DNA of 64,000 nucleotides, from the NCBI RefSeq assembly GCF_026626705.1, contig NZ_JAPNKC010000001.1:2976001-3040000 (forward strand), given 5' to 3'. The translations under genes and the position numbers were made by a program. The DNA is from Pyxidicoccus sp. MSG2. Lineage in GTDB: Bacteria > Myxococcota > Myxococcia > Myxococcales > Myxococcaceae. Below, one piece after another: positions 39,585 to 49,553 of the stretch (position 1 is the stretch's first letter; the number at the start of each line of letters is the position of its first letter). The notes beneath the pieces were generated by a model. The model made no database searches and had not been told where the DNA came from. It was given only the letters and a program-made list of their open reading frames with translations.

Positions 39585-40082
39585 ATGCCATCCTTCGACG
39601 TCGTCTCGAAAATCGACCTCGCCGAGCTCGACAACGCGGTCAACCAGACCAAGAAGGAGCTCAGCACCCGCTATGACTTCCAGGGCGCCCAGGCGGACGT
39701 CGTGGTCGCCCCGGACCATACCGCCATCACCGTGAAGGCCAACAGTGAAGAGCGCGTCCAGGCCGCCAAGGAAGTGCTGCTGGTGAAGCTGGCCAAGCGC
39801 AACATCAGCCTGCGCGCGCTGGAGTACGGCGACATCGAGAAGACGGGCCTGCACAACGTGAAGCAGGTCATCAAGCTCCAGCAGGGCATTCCGGTGGAGA
39901 AGTCCAAGGAGCTGGTGAAGCTGCTGAAGGATTCGAAGATGAAGGTGCAGGGCTCCATCCAGGCGGACCAGCTCCGCGTCACCGGGAAGAACCGGGACGA
40001 CCTCCAGGCCGCCATCGCCCTGTTCCGTCAGGAGCAGGACCGGCTGAAGCTGGACATGCAGTTCACCAACTTCCGCGATTAG
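39585..40082 (+). CDS. yajQ: YajQ-family nucleotide-binding protein
   Basis: A 165-residue protein, normal length. YajQ proteins bind c-di-GMP or other nucleotides/RNA through a two-domain fold. Diagnostic stretches are 'SFDVVSKIDLAELDNAVNQ', 'RYDFQGAQADV', 'LHNVKQVIKLQQGIPVEKSKELVKLLKDSKMKVQGSIQADQLRVTGK'-type order and the end 'LDMQFTNFRD'. It lies 21 nt after rnj. Confidence 0.96.
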   Translation: MPSFDVVSKIDLAELDNAVNQTKKELSTRYDFQGAQADVVVAPDHTAITVKANSEERVQAAKEVLLVKLAKRNISLRALEYGDIEKTGLHNVKQVIKLQQGIPVEKSKELVKLLKDSKMKVQGSIQADQLRVTGKNRDDLQAAIALFRQEQDRLKLDMQFTNFRD

Positions 40083-40094
40083 AGAAGACGCCCC

Positions 40095-41198
40095 ATGCGC
40101 GCCGCTGCTGTCCTGTCCCTCTTCATGCTCTGCGCTCCGGCCGTGGCTTCCGCCCAGGAGGAGCGCGCCTCGAAGCCGGTGCCCTCGCTGGCGAAGGCTC
40201 CAGGCTTCCAGGGTGGCTTCAAGAGCCTCGCCTCGCCGCTGGTGCTCAAGCCCGCTCCCGCGGCGGGGGCCAGCGCGTCCTTCACCGCGAAGGTGGGCTA
40301 CCGCAAGGACACCCTCTACGTGGGCGTGGAAGCCACGGACGACCAGCTCGGCGCGTCCGACCTGCTCACCGTGTCCCTCTTCTTCCCGGGCGCCGGCCCC
40401 ACCGCCACCGGCCACACGTGGCGCTTCGCCTTCGATGGCAAGCGCGCGTCGGGCGCGGAGAGCGGCACGCCGGCCTTTGCCCAGGAGAAGGTGAACGCGG
40501 CCGTGCAGCGCCGGGGCAACACGCTGGAGCTGATGGCCGCCATCCCCGTGCGCGCCTTCCCCCGCTTCCCCGCGAAGGACCCGCTGGTGATGGACCTGTG
40601 CCTCACCTACGAGGACCAGGACGGCACGGGCGGCAAGACGACGTCCGTCTCCAACTGCCAGAGCGGCACCATGGTGGGCGACGCGCTCCGGCTGCCGGAC
40701 GACGTGCGCAAGGCGCTCAAGCTGAAGCCGCCGGAGACCGTCATCGCGCTGGAGCCGGCGAAGGACGGCTGGCTGGGCTGGGACGCGTTCAGCTACCCGG
40801 CCTGGGCGCAGGCGGACGGGCCCCTGACTCCCGCCTCGCTGCACGCACTGGTGGTGCCGCAGGCGCTGGACGCGACGAAGATGGGCGTGAATGTCCCGGA
40901 GACACTCAGCCTGCCGGACGGGCGCCCGATTGTCTCGGTGCTCACGGGGAAGAATCCCTATGCCGTCGACGGTCGGTGTGACTCCGAAAGTGAATTGCGG
41001 GTGGGGCTGTACCTGGTGACGGGGAAGACGGCGCTTCGGGTGCTCGAGTGGCCGGCCGCCACCTGCGCGCTGGGCCGGGCCGCTTCGATGGAGCTGGATG
41101 AAGAGGGAGCGCTGGCCATCGGTTACTCGAACGGCGCGACCATGAACTTCGCCTGGAGTGGGAACCACTTCGAGCGAACCGAACTCGGAAAGCGGTAG
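40095..41198 (+). CDS. Exported protein with CBM9-like domain
   Basis: A 367-residue protein. A signal peptide (1-20, AQA/E site) is followed by a beta-rich domain with '[23 protein letters not shown]', the 'YVGVEATD' motif common to CBM9-like/DOMON carbohydrate-binding modules, and a paired '[12 protein letters not shown]'. The rest is not recognised. It is 12 nt downstream of yajQ and 5 nt upstream of rimO, so it is transcribed with RNA/translation genes although it acts outside the cytoplasm. Confidence 0.75.
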   Translation: MRAAAVLSLFMLCAPAVASAQEERASKPVPSLAKAPGFQGGFKSLASPLVLKPAPAAGASASFTAKVGYRKDTLYVGVEATDDQLGASDLLTVSLFFPGAGPTATGHTWRFAFDGKRASGAESGTPAFAQEKVNAAVQRRGNTLELMAAIPVRAFPRFPAKDPLVMDLCLTYEDQDGTGGKTTSVSNCQSGTMVGDALRLPDDVRKALKLKPPETVIALEPAKDGWLGWDAFSYPAWAQADGPLTPASLHALVVPQALDATKMGVNVPETLSLPDGRPIVSVLTGKNPYAVDGRCDSESELRVGLYLVTGKTALRVLEWPAATCALGRAASMELDEEGALAIGYSNGATMNFAWSGNHFERTELGKR

Positions 41199-41203
41199 AC
41201 GCA

Positions 41204-42628
41204 GTGGAAGACACCAAGAGCCTGTACATGATGACCCTCGGCTGCCCGAAGAACCGGGTGGACTCCGAGGTGATGCTGGGCACGTTGCAGCACCACGGCT
41301 ACAAGCTGGTGCAGGAGGCCTCCGAAGCCCAGGTCATCGTCGTCAACACGTGCGCCTTCATCGGCCCGGCGAAGCAGGAGTCGGTGGACTCCATCCTGGA
41401 GATGGCGGAGCTGAAGAAGTCCGGCGTCTGCAAGACGCTGGTGGTGACGGGCTGTCTGTCCCAGCGCTACGGCCAGGAGCTGTCGAAGGAGATGCCGGAG
41501 GTCGACCACTTCCTGGGCACCAGCGCCTACGCGCAGATTGGCGACCTGCTCGCCGCCGAGGCGTCGCCGCGTCAGGTGATTCCGGACCCCGACTACATCC
41601 ACGACGCCAACACGCCGCGCGTCAACTCGATGCCGAAGTACACGGCATACCTCAAGGTGTCCGAGGGCTGCGACAACGCCTGCGCCTTCTGCATCATCCC
41701 CACGCTGCGCGGCGGGCAGCGCTCGCGCCCCATCGACGACATCCTCATCGAGGCGAAGCGGCTGGCGGAGAGCGGCGTGCAGGAGCTGAACCTCGTCGCG
41801 CAGGACCTCACCGCGTACGGGCATGACTTGCCGGGCAAGCCGAAGCTGCACGACCTGCTCAAGGCGCTGGTGCAGGTGGACGTGAAGTGGATCCGCCTCC
41901 ACTACGCCTACCCGCGCGTGTTCCCGGACGAGCTCATCGACGTCATGGCGTCGGAGCCGAAGATTGCCCGCTACCTGGACATGCCGGTGCAGCACGTCAG
42001 CGACAAGCTGCTGCTGTCCATGAAGCGCGGCCGCAACTCGGAGTTCCTCAAGGGCCTGCTGGCGAAGCTGCGCGAGCGCGTGCCCGGGCTGGTGATGCGC
42101 ACCTCGCTCATCGTCGGCCTGCCGGGGGAGACGGAAGAAGACTTCGAGATGCTGAAGGAGTTCGTGAAGACGCAGCGCTTCGAGCGGCTGGGCGTCTTCC
42201 AGTACTCCGACGAGGAGGGCACCGCCGCGTTCGATTTGCCGGACAAGGTGCCGCAGAAGACGATTGAGCGCCGGTGGCGCGAGGTGATGGCCATCCAGAA
42301 GCGCATCAACCGCGAGCAGAACAAGAAGCTCGTGGGGAAGCGGCTGGAGGTGCTGGTGGAAGGCCCCGCGCCGGAGACGGAGCACCTGCTGGTGGGCCGC
42401 CACCAGGGCCAGGCGCCGGACATCGACGGGCTCGTGTACATCAACGACGGCCTGGCGTACCCGGGGGAGCTCGTCACCGTGGAGGTGACGGAGGCCCACG
42501 ACTACGACCTGGTCGCCCGCGTGGTGGAGCGCCCGGACCCGAAGCAGCGCACGCACACCGCCCGCGACGCGCACCCCGCGCCCGTGCAGATGACGCCGAA
42601 GCCGCGCCCGTCGACGCGCGCGGAGTAG
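41204..42628 (+). CDS. rimO: Ribosomal protein S12 methylthiotransferase (radical SAM)
   Basis: A 474-residue enzyme that adds a methylthio group to S12 Asp. It has the N-terminal UPF0004 domain with Cys at '[11 protein letters not shown]', 'VNTCAF' and 'TGCLSQRYG' (second Fe-S cluster), the radical SAM motif '[17 protein letters not shown]' (CxxxCxxC) and a C-terminal TRAM domain ('[25 protein letters not shown]'). A ~40-residue basic tail is extra. The start is GTG 41204, 5 nt after the previous stop. Confidence 0.96.
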   Translation: MEDTKSLYMMTLGCPKNRVDSEVMLGTLQHHGYKLVQEASEAQVIVVNTCAFIGPAKQESVDSILEMAELKKSGVCKTLVVTGCLSQRYGQELSKEMPEVDHFLGTSAYAQIGDLLAAEASPRQVIPDPDYIHDANTPRVNSMPKYTAYLKVSEGCDNACAFCIIPTLRGGQRSRPIDDILIEAKRLAESGVQELNLVAQDLTAYGHDLPGKPKLHDLLKALVQVDVKWIRLHYAYPRVFPDELIDVMASEPKIARYLDMPVQHVSDKLLLSMKRGRNSEFLKGLLAKLRERVPGLVMRTSLIVGLPGETEEDFEMLKEFVKTQRFERLGVFQYSDEEGTAAFDLPDKVPQKTIERRWREVMAIQKRINREQNKKLVGKRLEVLVEGPAPETEHLLVGRHQGQAPDIDGLVYINDGLAYPGELVTVEVTEAHDYDLVARVVERPDPKQRTHTARDAHPAPVQMTPKPRPSTRAE

Positions 42629-42680
42629 TCCGTCACCCGGGCCGTGGCGGGTGCGCCACGGCCCGCCCGGCGCGACGCGC

Positions 42681-43649
42681 TCACTTCGTGGGCGCGTCCT
42701 CCAGGAGGATGCGACGGCCGGGGCTGACTTCCTGCAGCCGCTCGCGCAGCTTCTCCCGCTCCTTCTGCATCCCCTTCGGCAGCGCGGCCAGCTTCTCGTG
42801 CAGCTCGCGCGCCGTCTCGTCGTACCAGTCCTGGCGCGCGGTGCCGCCCGACGCGAGGTAGCGCGCGGCGCCCGCCAGGAGCACGCAGGCATTCTCCCAG
42901 CCCGGGTCCTGTCCGGGGCCGCCCTCGTTGCGGGTGAAGAGGACGGCCTGCCCCAGCGTCGTCCCCGGCGCGAGGTACACGTTGACGAGGGAGAACGCCG
43001 CGGTGCCCGAGGGCTCGCGCATGCTGAGCCAGAGGAACCAGTAGCGCCCCTCGGGCGCGGGGGACTCCACCGCGTAGATTTCGGTGATGGGTGCCAGGAC
43101 GCCGCCGGGCAGCCGGCCCACGAGGCCGACCTCTTCGGGCACCACCAGCACCAGCGAGTCCACCGGCAGCTTCACGTCGTCACACGGCAGCGTGGGCGGC
43201 GTCTCGCGCAAGAAGCGCCGGGCGAGATCCGCCGTCACCTCATAGCGCTGCCGGCCGCGCTGTTCGTGGGCGACGAGATGCCAGTGGCGGAGGACGGTCT
43301 GGAAGGTGGACTGGCGCAGGCGCTCGCGCGCCTCGGGGGCCTCGACCTTGTGCCGCTCGCTGATGTCGTCCAGGGCGAAGCGCATCGCGTCCGCCATCTC
43401 CGGGTCCTTCATCAAATCGACGTAGCGCGTGTAGCCGACGCGCGCGGCCACGCGCTCGACGACGGCCAGCAGCGCGTAGCGGACGGCGCCCGCGCCCTCC
43501 TCCTTCGTCAGATTGCCGCGCTCCACGTCCTTCACGAGCGCGCGCTGCATCCGCGCGAAGCCCTCCTTCTCCAGGTATTGGCGGGCCAGCTCGATGGAAT
43601 GGCGCTGCTCGGTGTACTGACGGTCGAACTCGGTCGGGGGCGGTCGCAT
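42681..43649 (-). CDS. Hypothetical cytoplasmic protein
   Basis: A 322-residue protein, rich in Arg, Glu and Leu, with no signal peptide or membrane helix. The N-terminal ~120 residues are helical; the middle is beta-rich ('DDVKLPVDSLVLVVPEEVGLVGRLPGG', 'RYWFLWLSMREPSGTAAFSLVNVYL'). The C-terminal 60 residues are charged and possibly coiled ('ARELHEKLAALPKGMQKEREKLRERLQEV'). No family is recognised. It is the last gene of the - strand series running from rplU. Confidence 0.75.
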   Translation of the reverse strand: MRPPPTEFDRQYTEQRHSIELARQYLEKEGFARMQRALVKDVERGNLTKEEGAGAVRYALLAVVERVAARVGYTRYVDLMKDPEMADAMRFALDDISERHKVEAPEARERLRQSTFQTVLRHWHLVAHEQRGRQRYEVTADLARRFLRETPPTLPCDDVKLPVDSLVLVVPEEVGLVGRLPGGVLAPITEIYAVESPAPEGRYWFLWLSMREPSGTAAFSLVNVYLAPGTTLGQAVLFTRNEGGPGQDPGWENACVLLAGAARYLASGGTARQDWYDETARELHEKLAALPKGMQKEREKLRERLQEVSPGRRILLEDAPTK

Positions 43650-43781
43650 GAAGGAGGGAAACCCGTGGGACGTGGAGGCCGGAGCAGAACGCAGGCCCCG
43701 TCGACTGTCCAGGCAACCGGCGTGGGACTGTCGCGGCCCCCCGTCAGTCCGCCAGCCCTCCGCCCCACCCGCCGCCGTCCG

Positions 43782-45446
43782 CTACTTCGGGTCCTCGGGC
43801 TCCAGCTCGCGCTCCTCGGGGGGCGGCTCGCGCGAGGGCGACGTGCGGGAGGGCAGCCCCACGCCCTCGCCCAGGGGGGTGGGCTGGCACTCGCAGACGG
43901 TGCGGCGAGAGGCGGCCTCGGTGACGAAGGCGCAGGCCGTGGGGCACTCGGGCTGGCGGCCTTCCTCGAACAGGGCCAGCTTGAAACCGGTGGCCGTGGC
44001 CAGCGCCGCATGGCAGGCGGGCAGCGCCTGCGCCAGAGAGGTCCACGGCAGCCGGTGCTGCGTCGTCAGCCCCCGGCTGGTCGAGGGGAAGCTCAGCCCC
44101 ACGCCACAGCCCGTCTCCAGCCGCTGGCCATCCGCGCCCACGGGCTCCAGGTGCAGCCGCCCGCCCTCGGGCAGGTCGCGGTAGACGGCTCCGCTGACGG
44201 ACACGCTGCCGTCCGGCTCGCGGCGCACGTAGAGGCCGTAGCAGGCCTCTTCGCTGAGGGTGCCGCCCGGGCTGGCGCAGTGCTGACGCTCGGAGGGAGC
44301 CGGGGGGGAAGCCGATGCGGCCAGCGCGGCTGCGGAAGGAGCCGAGCCCGGCGCGGAAGCCGACGCGGCGGGTGCGCTCGCGGATGGAGCCGAGCCCGGC
44401 GCTGAAGCCGACGCGGCCGGCGCGGCTGCGGAAGGAGCCGAGCCCGGCGCTGAAGCCGACGCGGCGGGTGCGCTCGCGGATGGAGCCAGGCTCGGGACAG
44501 GGCCCGACGCGGGAGGAGGCTCAGCCGAAGCCGAAGGTGCCACCAGCGGCCCCACGCGCGGCCGGCGCAGCACCAGCGCCCCACCCTTCGCGTCGAGCGT
44601 CGCGGTGAAGCGGCCCCAAACGTCCGGTCCCAGCCGCCCCAGGCTGCTCGGCGAGTCCCACCGCCCCGCCGCCTCCACGACCAGTGGTCGCGCCCCCACG
44701 CCCTCCGACACCTCCACCGCGTCCACCGCGAAGGTGCGCGCCGGCAGGTTGGCCGCCGTCTCCAGCGGCTGCAGCCCCTGCGCCTCCGCCGGGCCCACCG
44801 CCAACCGGGAGAACGGCTCGCGCGAACCCAGGACGAATGGCCCCGTCAGGTCTGCCTCTCCCTGCCTCACGCGCGCGGCCAGCAGGGGCCAGTCCCCCAG
44901 CGGCTCGCGGCTGAGTTCCACCACATGCACCTCGCGAGAGGCCTCGGAAGCGGCGGCCTCCGCGGCATATGCCTCCCGGGGGCGGGACGCGGCGAAGACA
45001 ACTTCGCGGCGCAGCGGGTCCACGGTGAGCGCATAGGGCTCCAGGACGTCCGCCCCCAGCGTCACCGCGCAGGCGCGCTCGCCGGACAGGCCCGCGGTGC
45101 GCATCGGCGATACCACGGGCCCCACGGAGAAGGCGGGCAGCCGCACCACCGACCAGGAGCGGAAGCCGCCCGCGGGCTCCGGCGCGCGCACCGTGCCCTC
45201 GGGCGCGGGAAGCGGCCCCTCGAAACAGCCCTTCGAGACGAGCGAGAGGGGCCGGGCCACGTCCAGCACCACCGGCACGGAGCGCGTGCCCAACCGCCCC
45301 GCCACGGTGAGCCGCAGCGCGGGCGAGGCCAGCAGCGGCAGGGTGTGCCCCGCGAAGCCCTGGGAAGGCGCGGGGCTGGAGGCCGTGGCGCCGCGATGGC
45401 ACCCGGCCAGCATCACCACACCCGCGAGGAGGAACGCGCCGCGCAC
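43782..45446 (-). CDS. Lipoprotein with retropepsin-like N-part, Ala/Ser/Pro repeats and Cys-rich tail
   Basis: A 554-residue protein. A lipobox 'MLAGC' gives acylated C16. The first ~290 residues resemble an aspartic-protease-like fold ('SVPVVLDVARPLSLVSKGC', 'AVTLGADVLEPYALTVDP'), without a clean DTG. A linker (~305-390) repeats ASASAPGSAPSA-type units three times (44318-44500). The C-terminal ~150 residues hold eight Cys ('CASPGGTLSEEACYGL', 'CPTACAFV', 'CECQP'), suggesting disulfides. No function is assigned. It is 10 nt downstream of the LolA-like gene. Confidence 0.8.
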   Translation of the reverse strand: MRGAFLLAGVVMLAGCHRGATASSPAPSQGFAGHTLPLLASPALRLTVAGRLGTRSVPVVLDVARPLSLVSKGCFEGPLPAPEGTVRAPEPAGGFRSWSVVRLPAFSVGPVVSPMRTAGLSGERACAVTLGADVLEPYALTVDPLRREVVFAASRPREAYAAEAAASEASREVHVVELSREPLGDWPLLAARVRQGEADLTGPFVLGSREPFSRLAVGPAEAQGLQPLETAANLPARTFAVDAVEVSEGVGARPLVVEAAGRWDSPSSLGRLGPDVWGRFTATLDAKGGALVLRRPRVGPLVAPSASAEPPPASGPVPSLAPSASAPAASASAPGSAPSAAAPAASASAPGSAPSASAPAASASAPGSAPSAAALAASASPPAPSERQHCASPGGTLSEEACYGLYVRREPDGSVSVSGAVYRDLPEGGRLHLEPVGADGQRLETGCGVGLSFPSTSRGLTTQHRLPWTSLAQALPACHAALATATGFKLALFEEGRQPECPTACAFVTEAASRRTVCECQPTPLGEGVGLPSRTSPSREPPPEERELEPEDPK

Positions 45447-45456
45447 GTCCCGCAGG

Positions 45457-46365
45457 TTACTGCTTCTTGCCCTTGGTGAAGTCGTCCACGCGGGTGTCGT
45501 CCGGCACGTCCAGCTTGAAGCTGTCCGCGTCGATGCCCACGTTCGTCTTCAGGCCCAGGAAGGAGATGGTGTTCTCGCTGCCGTCCGGGTCCACCACGGT
45601 GCTCTTGAGCACCTGCGCCGTGGCCGGATCCACCTCCAGGCGCACCTGGCGGAAGCGGGGCTCGGTCTTCAGCGGGTCCAGCACCAGCAGCGTGCCCTTG
45701 CAGTCCTTGCACGCGCCCTTGGTGATGGCGAACTCGTCCGCCAGCTTCCCCTGGCCGAAAAGGAACGTCACCGACGCGGAGAGCTGGCTCGTGTCCACGC
45801 CGCCCACCGTGAGGCTCTGCGCGGCCGGGTCGTACGCATATATCTTGTTGCCGGCCAGCACGAAGGTGCGCGCGGTGGGCTTCTGGTACTCCCAGCGCAT
45901 CAGGCCCGGCTTCTTGTAGGTGACGGTGCCCTCGGACGTCTGCGTGCGCCGGAAGGTCTTGTACTTGTAGTCCTGCCGGAAGCCGGAGCGGAAGTCGCCC
46001 GTCTTCTCGTAGAAGGCCTGCATCCGGTCCACCAGCGACTTCACCTCCGGCGTCATCGCCGGTGCCGGCTTCGCGGGCGCCGCCTGCGCGGGCTTGCCCT
46101 GCGGCGCGGCGGCGGGCTTGCCGGCCTCTGCGGGCTTGCCAGCCTCGGCGGGCTTCGCCGGAGCGGCGGCAGCCGGCGTCTCCGTGGCCTTCGTCCCCTG
46201 GGGCGCCTTGCCCGCCTCACCCGCGGGCTTCGGGGCGGCGGCGGGCGCGGTCGTGGCCTGGGCCACCACCACGGACTTCACCGCGCTGGCGGTGGAAGCG
46301 GCCGGCGTGGTGGAGGCCGGCGCGACGGCGGACAGGAGCGTGGCGAGCAGGGTTTCCAGGAACAT
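45457..46365 (-). CDS. lolA: LolA-family outer-membrane lipoprotein carrier with long Ala/Pro/Lys linker
   Basis: A 302-residue exported protein. After the signal region there is a ~85-residue low-complexity linker (EAGKPAEAGKPAAAPQGKPA), then the LolA domain from ~residue 105: 'VDRMQAFYEKTGDFRSGFRQDYKYKTF...TSEGTVTYKKPGLMRWEYQKP', 'KIYAYDPAAQSL' and 'LEVDPATAQVLKSTVVDPDGSENTISFLGLKTN'. LolA shuttles lipoproteins from LolCDE to the outer membrane. ATG 46365 is chosen for GGAG and the hydrophobic start. The gene lies between the TrmH-like gene and a lipoprotein gene. Confidence 0.88.
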   Translation of the reverse strand: MFLETLLATLLSAVAPASTTPAASTASAVKSVVVAQATTAPAAAPKPAGEAGKAPQGTKATETPAAAAPAKPAEAGKPAEAGKPAAAPQGKPAQAAPAKPAPAMTPEVKSLVDRMQAFYEKTGDFRSGFRQDYKYKTFRRTQTSEGTVTYKKPGLMRWEYQKPTARTFVLAGNKIYAYDPAAQSLTVGGVDTSQLSASVTFLFGQGKLADEFAITKGACKDCKGTLLVLDPLKTEPRFRQVRLEVDPATAQVLKSTVVDPDGSENTISFLGLKTNVGIDADSFKLDVPDDTRVDDFTKGKKQ

Positions 46366-46443
46366 GGCGTGCGTCTCCAGGCGGGCCGTGTAGGCCAGCG
46401 GCGTCCATCTACCCCATACCGACGGGGAAGAGGGGCACGGCAT

Positions 46444-47121
46444 TCATGGCTGCGTCTTGAAGATGCGCTTCCTCTGTTTGATGGACAGCACGTAGAAGCG
46501 CTCGCGCAGGGCCTGGGCCTCCTCGGGGGGCAAATCCCCCGAACCCCCCAGGTGCTCGTCCCGCCAGGCGACCGCCCGGCTGATGCAGGCCGAGGCGGCG
46601 GCGGAGATGTTGAGGCTCTGACTGAAGCCCCGCATGGGCACCCAGAAGGTGCCGTCCACGGCGTTCAGCACCTCCTCGCTCACCCCGCGCCGCTCGTTGC
46701 CGAAGACGAGCGCCGTCTTCGCCTCGAAGCGCATGGAGTAGAGGCTGGTGGCCCCCTCGCGGATGGCGGAGGCGTAGAGGAGGAAGCCGCGCGACTTCAG
46801 GTGCTCGCGGCACTCGGCGAAGCTCTTGTAGAGCTTCACGTCCAGCCACTTGTCACACCCCTGGGCCACCTTCGAGTTGGGAACGAAGGGGGCCTCGGGG
46901 TTGATGACGACGTGCACCTCCTGGACGCCGAAGGACTCGCAGGTGCGCAGCACCGCGGCCATGTTGAAGCTGTCCTCCAGCCGGTCCAGGACGACGGTGA
47001 AGTTGCGCGTGCGCTGGCTGATGACCCGGTCGATCTTCTCCTTGCGCGCATCGAGCAGGAACTGCTCCGGCTCGTACTGCTCCTTCTCGAAGCGCTCGTA
47101 ACCAGCACCGCCGCCGGACAT
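46444..47121 (-). CDS. trmH: SpoU/TrmH-family RNA 2'-O-methyltransferase
   Basis: A 225-residue SPOUT methyltransferase. Motif 1 is 'DRLEDSFNMAAVLRTCESFGVQEVHVV' (catalytic Arg in NxxAVLR), motif 2 'TALVFGNERRGVSEE', motif 3 'FWVPMRGFSQSLNISAAASACI'. These match TrmH, which methylates G18 in the tRNA D loop. The start is 4 nt after the obgE stop. D-loop modification would matter for the unusual tRNAs of the array, but no direct link is seen. Confidence 0.92.
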   Translation of the reverse strand: MSGGGAGYERFEKEQYEPEQFLLDARKEKIDRVISQRTRNFTVVLDRLEDSFNMAAVLRTCESFGVQEVHVVINPEAPFVPNSKVAQGCDKWLDVKLYKSFAECREHLKSRGFLLYASAIREGATSLYSMRFEAKTALVFGNERRGVSEEVLNAVDGTFWVPMRGFSQSLNISAAASACISRAVAWRDEHLGGSGDLPPEEAQALRERFYVLSIKQRKRIFKTQP

Positions 47122-47125
47122 CGCC

Positions 47126-48550
47126 TCAGGACCTCCTGCCGCCGGGCTTGCGCGCCGGTGCCTTCTTCGCGGTCCGGGTCGGCTTCGCGGCCGGCCGCTG
47201 CTTCGCCACCGCCGCGCGCTTCGCGGGAGCCTTGCGCGTGGCCACCTTCTTCGCCGCGGCCTTGCGCGCCGGAGCCGCCTTCTTCGCGGCCGGGGCCTTC
47301 TTCACGGCCGAGCGAGCGGTGCCCGCGGCCTTGCGCGCCGGTGCCTTCTTCGCGACGGCCTTGCGCGCCGCCACCTTCTTCACCGGAGCAGCGGCCTTGC
47401 GCGCCGGGGCCTTCTTCGCCGGAGCCGCGGCCTTGCGCGCCGGGGCCTTCTTCGCGGCCTCACGCGCCGGAGCGGCCTTCGCCACGGACGCGCCCTTGCG
47501 CGCCGGAGCCGCCCGGACGGGCTTCTCCACGTGCAGCTTCGTCGTGCGGCCGGTGAAGAGCACCTCCGCCACCGAGTCCAGCAGCGCCTGCATGCCCTCG
47601 CCGGTGACGCAGGACACGGGGTAGACGCGGATGCCGCGCTCGCGCAGGGCCTCGGTGAAGGCGCCCAGCTTCTCCTGCGCGTCGGGCAGGTCCAGCTTGT
47701 TGGCCGCCACCACCTGCGGCTTGGACGCCAGCTCCTCGCTGTACTTCGCCAGCTCCGTGTTGAGCACGTCGAAGTCGTGCAGCGGCTCGCGGCCCTCGCC
47801 CTGCGCACCCATGTCGATGAGGTGGATGAGCACCTTGCAGCGCTCCACGTGCCGCAGGAACTGGTGCCCCAGGCCCACGCCCTCGCTGGCGCCCTCGATG
47901 ATGCCGGGGATGTCCGCCATCACGAAGGACAGGCCGTCCTTGTACTGGACCATGCCCAGGTTGGGGACCAGCGTGGTGAAGGGGTAGTCCGCGATCTTCG
48001 GACGCGCCCGGCTCACGCGGGAGATGAAGGTGCTCTTGCCCGCGTTGGGGAAGCCCAGGAGTCCCACGTCCGCCAGCAGCTTCAGCTCCAGCCGCAGCGT
48101 CTTCTCCTCGCCCTTCGTCCCGTCCTGCGCGAAGCGCGGCGTCTGCCGCGTGGACGTGGCGAAGTTCATGTTGCCCAGGCCGCCCCGGCCACCCTGCGCC
48201 GCCACCCAGCGCTGCCCGGGCTCGCCCAGGTCCACCAGCAGCTCCTCCGTCCCCGCGTCCTTCACCAGCGTGCCCACCGGCACCCGGAGAATCATGTCCT
48301 CGGCGCCACGACCGTTGCAGTCGTTGCCCATGCCGTGCTCGCCGGACTTCGCGAAGTGGTGCTGCTGGTAGCGGTAGTCGAGCAGCGTGGTGAGCTGCGG
48401 ATCCGCCACGAAGATGACGGAGCCACCATTGCCACCGTCTCCCCCGTTGGGGCCGCCACGCTCGATGTACTTCTCCCGCCGGAAGGAGACGGAGCCGTTA
48501 CCGCCATCGCCCCCCTTCACGAAGATGCGGACCTCATCGACGAACTTCAT
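47126..48550 (-). CDS. obgE: Obg GTPase with histone-H1-like Lys/Ala tail
   Basis: A 474-residue protein. The Obg N-domain (glycine-rich, 1-158) is followed by the G domain with G1 'GFPNAGKSTF', G2 'TTLVPN', G3 'DIPGIIEG', G4 'NKLD' and a switch at 'VSCVTGEG'. The expected family length is ~340-350; here residues ~347-474 are an extra tail of AAKK/PARKAA repeats resembling AlgP/histone H1, with 25+ Lys or Arg. Obg proteins bind the 50S subunit and ppGpp. The tail could bind nucleic acid. It follows rplU and rpmA, the classic arrangement. Confidence 0.96.
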   Translation of the reverse strand: MKFVDEVRIFVKGGDGGNGSVSFRREKYIERGGPNGGDGGNGGSVIFVADPQLTTLLDYRYQQHHFAKSGEHGMGNDCNGRGAEDMILRVPVGTLVKDAGTEELLVDLGEPGQRWVAAQGGRGGLGNMNFATSTRQTPRFAQDGTKGEEKTLRLELKLLADVGLLGFPNAGKSTFISRVSRARPKIADYPFTTLVPNLGMVQYKDGLSFVMADIPGIIEGASEGVGLGHQFLRHVERCKVLIHLIDMGAQGEGREPLHDFDVLNTELAKYSEELASKPQVVAANKLDLPDAQEKLGAFTEALRERGIRVYPVSCVTGEGMQALLDSVAEVLFTGRTTKLHVEKPVRAAPARKGASVAKAAPAREAAKKAPARKAAAPAKKAPARKAAAPVKKVAARKAVAKKAPARKAAGTARSAVKKAPAAKKAAPARKAAAKKVATRKAPAKRAAVAKQRPAAKPTRTAKKAPARKPGGRRS

Positions 48551-48676
48551 AAAGACTCCTGGAAAAACGCAGAGCGGGCCGCCCTCGCGTCCCGCCGCCG
48601 GAATGGGCGCGTGGACTGGAGAAGCGACCCGCTCGTGGGTGCCACACGGCTACCGGCCGGAAGGGCCGGCGAACCG

Positions 48677-48949
48677 TCAGGCGCTCGGCTGGGCAGCGGC
48701 CGGGTAGACCGAGACCTTCTTCTTGTCGCGGCCCAGGCGCTCGTACTTCACCACGCCGTCGACCACCGAGTAGAGGGTGAAGTCGCGGCCGAGCTTCACG
48801 TTGGAGCCGGCGTGGATGACCGTGCCCACCTGGCGAACCAGGATGCTGCCGGCCGACACCGTCTCACCGCCGTACACCTTCACACCACGATACTGCGGGT
48901 TGGAATCACGCCCGTTGCGCGAAGAACCCTGTCCCTTTTTATGGGCCAT
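48677..48949 (-). CDS. rpmA: 50S ribosomal protein L27
   Basis: A 90-residue protein starting [17 protein letters not shown], the conserved L27 N-terminus that reaches the peptidyl transferase centre. There is no Firmicute-type cleaved prepeptide. The gene order rplU-rpmA-obgE is standard. Confidence 0.98.
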   Translation of the reverse strand: MAHKKGQGSSRNGRDSNPQYRGVKVYGGETVSAGSILVRQVGTVIHAGSNVKLGRDFTLYSVVDGVVKYERLGRDKKKVSVYPAAAQPSA

Positions 48950-48987
48950 GACACCTGCTCCTGAAGTTTGAGGGGAATCCGTCCGGA

Positions 48988-49296
48988 CTAGCCGGCGATG
49001 GAGGTGACCTTCACCTCGGTGTACGGCTGACGATGGCCACGGCGGCGCGTCCAGCCCTCCTTCTCCTTGCGGAAATGGAGGACGCGGCGGTGCTTGTCCT
49101 GAGCCAGGACCTTGCCCACCACGCGAGCGCCAGAGACGGTCGGCTTGCCCACCTTGGGGCTGTCCGTACCACCCAGCATGAGGATGTCCGTGAAGGTCAC
49201 CTCGGCGCCGATGTCTCCCGCGATCTTCTCGATCCGGAGCACATCGCCCTCGGCGACGCGGTACTGCTTCCCGCCCGTGCGAATGACTGCGTACAT
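48988..49296 (-). CDS. rplU: 50S ribosomal protein L21
   Basis: A 102-residue protein: '[20 protein letters not shown]' and '[24 protein letters not shown]' are L21 signatures. It is 38 nt upstream of rpmA. The 257-nt region upstream (shared with the + strand lipoprotein gene) must hold the ribosomal promoter; no known leader motif is recognised. Confidence 0.98.
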   Translation of the reverse strand: MYAVIRTGGKQYRVAEGDVLRIEKIAGDIGAEVTFTDILMLGGTDSPKVGKPTVSGARVVGKVLAQDKHRRVLHFRKEKEGWTRRRGHRQPYTEVKVTSIAG

Positions 49297-49553
49297 CGTC
49301 TAACCCCTGTCAGCTTTCGGGTTGGGTCAACCCTTGGAATCGACCGCGCATTTCGGACGGGTACACCATCCAATCGCGCCAAAGGCGGCGGGATTTACGG
49401 GAGATGCCCTGGGGAGTCAAGGCAGATGAAGGATCATCCCGCACACCCTCCAGAGGTTTACTCGCCCCTCAAACCAATGTTAACTGGAAAGCGGGCCTAC
49501 GGTGCCTAGCATGGGTGCCGTTCTACCAACCTCTATTCGAGGGGGAATCCACA

